Assembly: GCA_031266385.1 (NCBI GenBank)
Contig: JAISBC010000058.1
Coordinates: 1-17,414 of the forward strand
DNA length: 17,414 nt
Direction of reading: 5' to 3'
Origin: Holosporales bacterium
GTDB lineage: Bacteria; Pseudomonadota; Alphaproteobacteria; RUG11792
This document shows, in pieces, positions 7,299 to 14,298 of this stretch. The stretch's first letter is position 1; each line of letters starts with the position of its first letter. A model generated the notes under the pieces. That model was not told the DNA's origin. It saw only the letters and a list, made by a program, of their open reading frames with translations, and searched no databases. The position numbers were made by a program, and so were the translations under genes.

Positions 7299-8276
7299 GT
7301 GGCGCATCGCGATTACGATGTCGTTATCGTCGGGGCCGGTGTCGCCGGTCTTTACGCATCTTATTGCTGTGGATTTTTGTCGGCCTTGAGGGTCTGTGTC
7401 ATCGAGTCCATGGCCATTCCTGGTGGTCAGTGTGAAACCCTTTATCCCAGAAAAACGATGTATGGAGTCCCGGGGTTTCCGGATATCCTTGCTCGGGATT
7501 ACATTTCGATCCTATCGGCTCAGTGTCTCCCACACGCCGCCATGACCCTGTTCGGCCAGAAAGTCGATGGTATTTCACGCCTCGAAGACGGATTCTTCAA
7601 AATCGATACAGATCACGGATCGATTATATCGCGATTCATTATTCTGGCGACCGGAATTGGAGATGCCGTCCCGAATATTCCATCAAGCATTTCGCTAAAG
7701 ATCGAGGCCGACTCCGATTTCATTCAGCATTACTGTATCAATATGAATCTTTTCACCGGGAAAAGGATTGTCATCGCGGGCGGTGGAGATTCAGCCGTCG
7801 ATTTCGCGACCGAATTATCGATGATCGCCAAGAAAGTCGTCTTAGTTCATCGCCGGGCAGATTTCTCCTGCGAACCGGCAAAAGTTAGCATCATAAATGG
7901 ATTGGCTAATTCTGGAAAAATTCTCCTTAAAATGAATTATGATATCCTGGCTCTCGAGGAATCAGATACTGGGCGTTACGTAAGGATTAGAGGGCGGAAT
8001 GATACTGCTCCCGAAGAGATCGAGGCCGATCACATCATTTTCTGCTACGGATTTTCGGCGAGGCAATCGACGATTCACGGGATCAAAGAAATGGGAATCC
8101 AGATCAAAAACTGTCTGATAGAGGTCAAAATGGAGAACATGGAAACATCGGTTCGTGATTGTTATGCGATTGGAGATGCCATAACTTATCCCGGTAAGAA
8201 GAAAAATGTGGTACCATGCCTCTTTGAGGCCGATAGGGCCGCCCGCGCGATCAGAGATAAGATAGGTCAGGCGTAG
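7299..8276 (+). CDS. ferredoxin--NADP reductase, thioredoxin-reductase-like (type 2)
   Basis: This 325-residue flavoprotein moves electrons between NADPH and ferredoxin. The FAD-binding GAGVAGLY is at about residues 12-19, followed by GGQCETLYP and YGVPGFPD, the signature of the YumC-type FNR that replaces the CxxC redox domain of true thioredoxin reductase. No CxxC active-site pair is present. The NADPH-binding motif IAGGGDSAVDFA is at about 156-167 and VHRRADFSCEP follows, with the HRR basic residues that favour NADPH. AIGDAITYPGKKK near 290 closes the FAD site. The start is a GTG at 7299, 14 bases after rpsT, with GAGG upstream at a long spacing. Being co-transcribed with ispG suggests that reducing the Fe-S enzyme IspG is one use. 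Confidence 0.9.
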   Translation: MAHRDYDVVIVGAGVAGLYASYCCGFLSALRVCVIESMAIPGGQCETLYPRKTMYGVPGFPDILARDYISILSAQCLPHAAMTLFGQKVDGISRLEDGFFKIDTDHGSIISRFIILATGIGDAVPNIPSSISLKIEADSDFIQHYCINMNLFTGKRIVIAGGGDSAVDFATELSMIAKKVVLVHRRADFSCEPAKVSIINGLANSGKILLKMNYDILALEESDTGRYVRIRGRNDTAPEEIEADHIIFCYGFSARQSTIHGIKEMGIQIKNCLIEVKMENMETSVRDCYAIGDAITYPGKKKNVVPCLFEADRAARAIRDKIGQA

Positions 8277-8290
8277 TCGTTCGTTTTTTT

Positions 8291-10867
8291 ATGCAGCAAT
8301 TTATAAGGATCAAGGGAGCCAGAGAGCACAATCTAAAAAATATCGATATCGATATACCGAAAAATAAATTGGTTGTCATAACGGGATTGAGTGGCTCTGG
8401 AAAGTCAACTTTGGCATTCGATACGTTATACGCCGAGGGACAAAGACGGTATGTCGAGAGTTTATCGGCATATGCTCGGCAGTTCCTCAATCTCATGCCG
8501 AGACCGGATGTCGATAGCATCGATGGATTGAGCCCCTCGATTTCGATCGAGCAAAAAACGATCTCTAAAAATCCGAGATCTACGGTTGGTACTATAACCG
8601 AAATTTATGATTATCTCAGATTGCTGTATGCCAGAATCGGAATCCCATTTTCTCCGGCGACGGGGCTACCGATACGGGCGCAGACCGTCTCACAAATCGT
8701 CGATGCAATTTTAAAATATCCAGCCGGAACGAAGCTATACATTCTGTCGCCGATGGTTCGCAGCAGGAAAGGAGAATTCAAGAATGAGCTGATGGCCATA
8801 AAAAGGGCAGGTTTCGAGAGGGTCTTCGTCGATGGAAAATTATATCTCATCGATGATATTCCGGCCCTTTTAAAAAATATAAAACATGACATATCGATTG
8901 TGATTGATAGAATTTCGATTCCAACGGAAGACGATGAAATCGAAGGACTTAAACAGAGGCTCGCGAACTCTGTCCCAGTATCTCTAAAAAACTCTGGCGG
9001 TCTGTTAATTGCGAAAAATTTTGTGAATAACGAAGAGCGGATTTTTTCCGAAAATTTAGCGTGCCCAGTATCCGGATTTTGCATCGAAAAAATCGAACCG
9101 AGGTTATTTTCATTCAACAATCCAAAGGGAGCATGCAAATCATGCGGTGGAATCGGGATCACTGGAGGCCTGTCGGGATCATATTTCTTTGGTCGAGCTC
9201 AGGCTTTTGATAATGATGAAGACCCCGACTGCGACGCCTTAATGCCGAGGGAGGTATGTCCCGTTTGTCAGGGAACGAGGCTTTCCACAGAAGCCCTGAG
9301 CGTCAAGATTGATGGTAAAAATATCGCCGAAGTTTCAAATATGTCGATAGATTCTGCGAGTGACTGGATCGTTCAGTTATGGGACAAACTTGATCAAAAA
9401 GAAATAGCCATCGCCGACAAAGTTCTTAAAGAAATTCAAAATCGCCTGCAATTTTTGGTCAATGTTGGCCTGGAATACTTGACCCTATCCAGGGCATCCG
9501 CGACCCTCTCCGGCGGGGAAAGCCAGAGAATAAGGCTCGCCTCTCAGATCGGTTCTGGTCTGACGGGAGTTATGTACGTCCTCGATGAACCATCGATCGG
9601 GCTTCATCAGCGAGATAATGACCGGCTAATTTCGACTCTGAAGAAACTCAGGGACTACGATAATTCGGTCATCGTCGTTGAGCACGATGAGGATGCCATG
9701 TATGCCTCAGACTGGATCATCGATATGGGACCGAGAGCTGGAGTTCATGGAGGGCAAATTTGCGCCTGTGGAACGGTCGAAGAGATTAAGGATAATCCCA
9801 ATAGCTTGACGGGGGATTATCTTTCTGGGCGAAAAACGATAGAGGTCCCAAAAACGAGGAGATGGATCAATAAATCCAATGTTCTGCACATTATCGGAGC
9901 AAATGCGAACAACCTAAAAAACATCGATGTGAAAATTCCTCAAAACGTCTTCGTTTGTATAACGGGAGTTTCTGGGTCTGGGAAATCGACTCTCGTTATC
10001 AATACGCTATACACCGCTATCTTCAGTAAAATGAATCGCAAGATGCTAAATACCAACGATTTACAGGAGATTAAAAATATTGAAACTGTGGATAAAGTAA
10101 TCAATATTAGCCAGTCCCCGATAGGTAGGACTCCCAGATCAAATCCGGCGACATATGTTGGCTGTTTTTCAGATATCAGAACTCTGTACGCTGGACTTCC
10201 AGAATCTCGGGCCAGGGGATACTCAGCGAGCCGTTTTTCATTTAATGTCAAGGGGGGAAGGTGTGAGGCCTGTAAGGGAGACGGCGTCATCAAAGTCGAG
10301 ATGCATTTTTTACCGGATGTATACGTCCTATGTGATCAATGTAACGGATCTCGATTCAATCGAGAGACCCAGGAAATTAAGTATAAGGGTAAAAGCATTT
10401 CGGATGTCCTGGATATGACGATTGAAGATGGGGCAACTCTCTTCAAAAATCAACCAGCTATTTATCAGAAATTGCATTGCCTTTGTAAGGTAGGGCTCGG
10501 GTATTTAACCATTGGACACAAGGCGACGACCCTTTCGGGTGGCGAGGCCCAGAGGGTCAAACTCGCCAAAGAACTATCCAGGAGATCAACCGGAAGGACG
10601 CTGTACATCCTCGATGAACCGACGACTGGGCTCCATATGGACGATACAAAAAAGTTGCTCGAGATTTTACATCTGCTGGTGGATGCCGGAAACTCAGTGA
10701 TCGTCATCGAACATAATATGAACGTCATTAAAACGGCGGATTGGATCATCGATATCGGCCCCGAAGGGGGAGGGAATGGAGGAACTATCGTCGTCGAGGG
10801 GACTCCAGAGGTAATCTCTCAATGTGAGGCCAGCCACACCGGCCGCTACCTGAAGAATTACCTCTGA
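8291..10867 (+). CDS. uvrA: excinuclease ABC subunit A with reduced insertion domain
   Basis: UvrA finds DNA damage with UvrB in nucleotide excision repair. The product has 858 residues against about 940 in E. coli. Two ABC ATPase halves are intact: Walker A GLSGSGKST at 32-40 and GVSGSGKST from 559, signatures LSGGESQR from 406 and LSGGEAQR near 757, and Walker B segments VLDEPSIGLHQ and ILDEPTTGLH. The UvrB-binding region (about 115-250) is present, so this is not UvrA2. The C-terminal zinc module (CEAC and CDQC) is complete. The shortfall lies between C285 and C323, where about 37 residues replace about 120 in E. coli, removing most of the insertion domain. The first zinc motif reads CPVSGFC from C258, a variant I associate with alphaproteobacteria. 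The frame is clean, so this is not a broken gene. The start has no visible ribosome site. Confidence 0.96.
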   Translation: MQQFIRIKGAREHNLKNIDIDIPKNKLVVITGLSGSGKSTLAFDTLYAEGQRRYVESLSAYARQFLNLMPRPDVDSIDGLSPSISIEQKTISKNPRSTVGTITEIYDYLRLLYARIGIPFSPATGLPIRAQTVSQIVDAILKYPAGTKLYILSPMVRSRKGEFKNELMAIKRAGFERVFVDGKLYLIDDIPALLKNIKHDISIVIDRISIPTEDDEIEGLKQRLANSVPVSLKNSGGLLIAKNFVNNEERIFSENLACPVSGFCIEKIEPRLFSFNNPKGACKSCGGIGITGGLSGSYFFGRAQAFDNDEDPDCDALMPREVCPVCQGTRLSTEALSVKIDGKNIAEVSNMSIDSASDWIVQLWDKLDQKEIAIADKVLKEIQNRLQFLVNVGLEYLTLSRASATLSGGESQRIRLASQIGSGLTGVMYVLDEPSIGLHQRDNDRLISTLKKLRDYDNSVIVVEHDEDAMYASDWIIDMGPRAGVHGGQICACGTVEEIKDNPNSLTGDYLSGRKTIEVPKTRRWINKSNVLHIIGANANNLKNIDVKIPQNVFVCITGVSGSGKSTLVINTLYTAIFSKMNRKMLNTNDLQEIKNIETVDKVINISQSPIGRTPRSNPATYVGCFSDIRTLYAGLPESRARGYSASRFSFNVKGGRCEACKGDGVIKVEMHFLPDVYVLCDQCNGSRFNRETQEIKYKGKSISDVLDMTIEDGATLFKNQPAIYQKLHCLCKVGLGYLTIGHKATTLSGGEAQRVKLAKELSRRSTGRTLYILDEPTTGLHMDDTKKLLEILHLLVDAGNSVIVIEHNMNVIKTADWIIDIGPEGGGNGGTIVVEGTPEVISQCEASHTGRYLKNYL

Positions 10868-10868
10868 T

Positions 10869-11924
10869 ATGGCCTCGAAGAATCGGATATCCGTTGGGGC
10901 TATCGAGATCGGAGATGGATCTCCAATTTCGGTCCAAACCATGACGAACACCAATACCGAAGATGTCCGGGCGACATTGGCCCAGATCGATCGAGCAAAA
11001 TCCGCGGGGTGTGATTTGATCCGAATTTCTTGTCCGACCAAGGATTCGACCATTGCCTTACGAGAAATTTTGAGATCGGACCAAAAGATTCCAATTATAG
11101 CCGACATTCATTTCGACTATCGAAGGGCCATCGAGGCGATCGAGGCCGGAGTTCACGGAATCAGGATAAATCCGGGGAATATCGACTCGACTGCTCTTCA
11201 AGAAATCGTTAAGGCCCTAAAGAACGCTGATTGCGCCTTACGTATCGGAGTTAATTCAGGATCGATTGAACGAGATATCCTCGATAAATATAGAGAACCG
11301 ACGGCTGAGGCATTAGTCGAAAGCGCCGTATTAAATTGCAGGAAACTGGAAGATTTGGATTTTACGAGGGTTAAAGTCAGCGTGAAATCTTCGAATGTTC
11401 GAACGTCCGTTACGGCCTATAGGATGCTATCCCAGAGCATAGATTATCCACTGCACGTCGGGATTACGGAGGCAGGAACCTGCTTTCCAGGGACGATAAA
11501 ATCGGCCGTTGGAATCGGATCATTGCTGCTGGATGGTATCGGAGATACGATCAGAGTCTCTCTTTCGGGAGATATTGCCGAAGAAGTTAAGGTTGGGCGG
11601 CAAATCCTGAAATCATTGGGGCTTCTTGCGGGAAGCATCGATATCGTGTCGTGCCCAACTTGTTCTCGAACTTTGATCGATGTGATCGGATTATCGAAGG
11701 CTCTCGAAGAATATTGCGAGAATATTTACTTGAATATGAAGATCTCGATTCTGGGGTGCGTCGTAAACGGCCCCGGAGAGGCCAGCAATTCTGATATCGG
11801 CATCTTCGGCTTCAAGAAAGGCCATGCGAAGGTATTTGTCTCCGGCAAGGAGCTGGGGATCTTCGAAGAAAATAGACTGCTCGATTTAATGATGGGGATA
11901 GTCATCAATTTAAAATCGAGCTAA
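10869..11924 (+). CDS. ispG: 4-hydroxy-3-methylbut-2-en-1-yl diphosphate synthase
   Basis: IspG (GcpE) converts MEcPP to HMBPP in the MEP isoprenoid pathway. The 351-residue length is that of the compact bacterial form. The N-terminal TIM barrel shows PISVQTMTNT, IADIHFDYRRA and RINPGNI. The C-terminal domain carries the [4Fe-4S] ligands C262 and C265 (SCPTCSR) and C297 plus E304 (GCVVNGPGEA). The ATG begins one base after the uvrA stop, so it is translationally linked. Electrons come from flavodoxin or ferredoxin, which ties it to the ferredoxin-NADP reductase two genes upstream. It implies the organism makes its own isoprenoids rather than relying wholly on the host. It is the last gene of the operon; no clear terminator follows. 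Confidence 0.97.
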   Translation: MASKNRISVGAIEIGDGSPISVQTMTNTNTEDVRATLAQIDRAKSAGCDLIRISCPTKDSTIALREILRSDQKIPIIADIHFDYRRAIEAIEAGVHGIRINPGNIDSTALQEIVKALKNADCALRIGVNSGSIERDILDKYREPTAEALVESAVLNCRKLEDLDFTRVKVSVKSSNVRTSVTAYRMLSQSIDYPLHVGITEAGTCFPGTIKSAVGIGSLLLDGIGDTIRVSLSGDIAEEVKVGRQILKSLGLLAGSIDIVSCPTCSRTLIDVIGLSKALEEYCENIYLNMKISILGCVVNGPGEASNSDIGIFGFKKGHAKVFVSGKELGIFEENRLLDLMMGIVINLKSS

Positions 11925-11985
11925 GATATCCAAGTTCCAACATTCTGTCGATCAGATGTAGACAAAAGACAACAAACAAAAGCCA

Positions 11986-12014
11986 TTGAATAATTTCACA
12001 AGACAAAGTAGAAT
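11986..12014 (+). promoter_or_regulatory. promoter candidate for the secreted-protein gene at 12051
   Basis: TTGAAT (11986-11991), a 17-base spacer and TAGAAT (12009-12014) give a good sigma-70-type layout (4 of 6 and 5 of 6 matches). Transcription would start near 12021, about 30 bases before the ATG. Confidence 0.5.
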
Positions 12015-12050
12015 GCTGGAATTGATTAATTAAAACAACTAGATAGCGTC

Positions 12051-12809
12051 ATGAGAATTCAAGTCAAGAGCAGAAACACTAGTGGAATTGCAGCAAAGAT
12101 TTTTGTCGGCCTTACAGCATTAATGATTCTAGTTACCTCGAGAGAGGTGAGTGGGATGCAGGGTGCTGACGCCACTCCACCAGGCCGCAGGGCAATAATC
12201 CATATGGTCGCTAGTGATGAATATCCGCAACCTCCAATAGACTCTGAGAGAAATCCTGCAGATTCTCCATTCAAGGGATTAGTTCACCCTCATACTCTTG
12301 CTGAAGCGACCGCCAAACAACTAAACAATCATGGCAAACCTGAACGCAGTCTTTTCTTCACTCCAGCTCGTTATCCGGGACATCCTTACTTGCTGCAGAC
12401 CGATATTATGCGTGTATTCAACCAATATTCCTCACACAGAGGAGAAGGGTTTATATTGGCAATGGCAACCAAAATAGAGTCAGCAATAAAAATATTCCAA
12501 ATGGCCGCTGGAAATGACAAATCCCTCACGGTAGGCCAAATTCTGCAGGCAGCCGAGGAAATGTATTTAATACCATTCCTGGAAGAAAAATGTCCCGAGG
12601 TTACTGGGAGTCCAGAATTCCAAGCAATCAATGTCCTCGCTGCACAAATCAATAGCTTCCAAGAACAAACAATGCTAGAAGTCTACCGAAGAATGTATCC
12701 ATACGATCCCGACTGGTTAGCGTCCTACACAGCTGATGGCCCACAGCATAGCGCAGAAGATGCTAGGAAAGAAGAGGAAATGGAGGATGATAGCGGAGGC
12801 CAAGTATAA
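12051..12809 (+). CDS. secreted protein of unknown function
   Basis: I recognise no family in this 252-residue product. A basic n-region and hydrophobic stretch IAAKIFVGLTALMILV (13-28) form a signal peptide, with cleavage likely around residues 35-41 (after VSG or GADA). A Pro-rich segment follows to about residue 75. The middle, about 115-220, looks helical and soluble with no transmembrane segment. The last 15-20 residues are strongly acidic (ARKEEEMEDDSG). Only one TCGA occurs in 759 bases, while the adjacent ispG has 25 in 1056, so codon texture differs sharply. It has its own promoter candidate, stands alone, and is followed by a GC-rich hairpin. A secreted, lineage-specific protein, possibly acting on a host, fits but is inference. 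Confidence 0.68.
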   Translation: MRIQVKSRNTSGIAAKIFVGLTALMILVTSREVSGMQGADATPPGRRAIIHMVASDEYPQPPIDSERNPADSPFKGLVHPHTLAEATAKQLNNHGKPERSLFFTPARYPGHPYLLQTDIMRVFNQYSSHRGEGFILAMATKIESAIKIFQMAAGNDKSLTVGQILQAAEEMYLIPFLEEKCPEVTGSPEFQAINVLAAQINSFQEQTMLEVYRRMYPYDPDWLASYTADGPQHSAEDARKEEEMEDDSGGQV

Positions 12810-12832
12810 AACCCACCAGTAAAGCCATTATG

Positions 12833-12878
12833 CCACCCCCTCCCCCTCTCATTATCTACTGGAAGAGGCGTGGGGTGG
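12833..12878 (+). terminator. GC-rich hairpin after the secreted-protein gene
   Basis: CCACCCC (12833-12839) pairs with GGGGTGG (12872-12878), and CCTCT (12845-12849) with AGAGG (12864-12868), leaving an internal bulge and a 14-base loop. It starts 24 bases after the stop codon. No T-run follows, so it is either a weak intrinsic terminator or an mRNA 3'-end structure. Confidence 0.35.
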
Positions 12879-13016
12879 GCTCCATTTAGGTATTTTCACT
12901 GGGGCCGAAGTTTATAAGATCGTATAGTTTAATCGTAAAAAAATTATGGCAAGATTGAGACTTTATGATGTATGATCCGCTCCGTGTCGACGGTATTAAT
13001 TTCCTAAGAATTTCGG

Positions 13017-14276
13017 ATGTTTAGACCTCTCATCGGATACCTTGCCCTTCTGGTCATAGCATTTCTCCTCGGTGGTTCCGATTCCATCAAGAAAAAGAGA
13101 GACTGGGGAGTCATAGGGCTAGGAATCGCCTTACAGGTTTGCGTCGTCTTCGCGATGATGAATTCATCCATCGTCGTATCCTTTTTCGAGTGCATTGCTC
13201 AGGGGATCATGAAAGTCAGAGACGCGACGATTGAGGGAACGAAATTTGTCTTCGGGTATGTCGGTGGAGGAGATTCTCCATTCCCGTTGAATGAGGGGGG
13301 CTCCACATTCATCCTAGCCTTTCAGGCCCTGCCAACTGTCATTCTTTTTGGTATTCTCGCGGCCGTTCTGACTTATCTGAATATCCTGCCGGTATTAGCC
13401 AAAGTCGTCGGGTACGTCTTCCGTAAAGTCTTTAAGATAAACGAATCTGTCGGTATGGTCGCGGCCGCCCGGATTTTTATTGGACAATTGGAGGCGCCGC
13501 TCCTAATCAAACATAAATTGGCATCACTGAGCAATTCGGACGTTTTCATCATTTTGGCTCTGGCCTTTTCGACGGCGGCGGCCTCGATTATGCCAATCTG
13601 TGCGAGCGCCATCGAAGCGATCTGCCCCGACGCCATGAAGCATATAATTATGTCGAGTGTCGTCAGCGTCATCTCTGCCCTCATCGTATGCAGTGTTATG
13701 GGGTATCCTTGTGATCAGGCCGATGATGAGGTATCCTCCTCCGAAAATCTGTCATCCGATGACCGGCCCTATTCCAGCTTCATGGGAGCCCTATCGAGGG
13801 GGCTATCTGATGGATGTTTCGTCTGGTGGTGTATCGTGGGCTCGATGATCGGTATGGTCGCCCTCATAGCCCTCGTCAATCAGTTATTGGCCATATTTTC
13901 CGGGGGAGACGGAAATCCGCTGACCCTTCAGAAAATTTTTGGACTCGCCATGTATCCATTCGCCTGGATTATCGGGATTCGAGATGCCGATTTATTAGCA
14001 ATTTCTCAAATTTTGGGAACAAAATTGGCGGTCAACGAGATCGTCGCGTATTTCGATTTAGCGAAGTGTGAGGTCGCCAGAGATAGCGTCGTCAAGGCGA
14101 TTTATGCCATCACGAATTTTGGAAATTTTTCATGCATTGGGGTGACGGTTGGTGGGATGGCGGCCCTCGCTCCGACCCAGAAATGCATCACATCCCTCAT
14201 TGGAAAGGCATTTATAGCCGGGCTCTTGGCGACCGGATTGTCCGCGACGATCATAGGAATTTTCTTATCGATCTGA
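13017..14276 (+). CDS. concentrative nucleoside transporter (CNT/NupC family)
   Basis: The 419-residue membrane protein belongs to the CNT family, which imports nucleosides with Na+ or H+. The N-terminal CNT domain (about 1-75), gate domain and C-terminal domain are in order. Family motifs are GQLEAPLLIKHK at 156-167 (GQxEAPL), VNEIVAYFDL around 339-348 and TNFGNFSCIG at 366-375. A Ser/Asp/Glu-rich loop lies near 235-250. By family alignment from memory, the base-contacting Thr of Vibrio CNT (T155) is Leu158 here and the ribose-contacting S371 is Cys373, while E159, E341, F368 and N370 are kept, so specificity may differ. Nucleoside import is common in intracellular bacteria. The next gene follows 22 bases later on the same strand, so the two likely form an operon. 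Confidence 0.87.
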   Translation: MFRPLIGYLALLVIAFLLGGSDSIKKKRDWGVIGLGIALQVCVVFAMMNSSIVVSFFECIAQGIMKVRDATIEGTKFVFGYVGGGDSPFPLNEGGSTFILAFQALPTVILFGILAAVLTYLNILPVLAKVVGYVFRKVFKINESVGMVAAARIFIGQLEAPLLIKHKLASLSNSDVFIILALAFSTAAASIMPICASAIEAICPDAMKHIIMSSVVSVISALIVCSVMGYPCDQADDEVSSSENLSSDDRPYSSFMGALSRGLSDGCFVWWCIVGSMIGMVALIALVNQLLAIFSGGDGNPLTLQKIFGLAMYPFAWIIGIRDADLLAISQILGTKLAVNEIVAYFDLAKCEVARDSVVKAIYAITNFGNFSCIGVTVGGMAALAPTQKCITSLIGKAFIAGLLATGLSATIIGIFLSI

Positions 14277-14285
14277 CATTTAGAT

Positions 14286-14289
14286 GGAG
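14286..14289 (+). promoter_or_regulatory. ribosome site supporting the GTG start at 14299
   Basis: GGAG within GATGGAGTAAC lies 9 bases before the GTG at 14299. The resulting N-terminus (MVDHKNWLRHEDAWRNPE) matches the expected start of acetyl-CoA-synthetase-family proteins. Confidence 0.5.
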
Positions 14290-14298
14290 TAACGAATA

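Noticed and set aside
7299..8276. Thioredoxin reductase as an alternative name for the flavoprotein.
   Set aside because: The CxxC redox centre is missing and GGQCETLYP fits the ferredoxin-NADP reductase branch.
9062..9082. UvrA first zinc motif reads CPVSGFC instead of CPxC, which could suggest loss of zinc binding.
   Set aside because: I recall CPVSGF as the usual form in alphaproteobacterial UvrA, so it is likely a clade trait rather than damage.
8611..9162. A 183-codon minus-strand frame inside uvrA.
   Set aside because: Shadow of the uvrA frame; the plus-strand protein is clearly conserved throughout this region.
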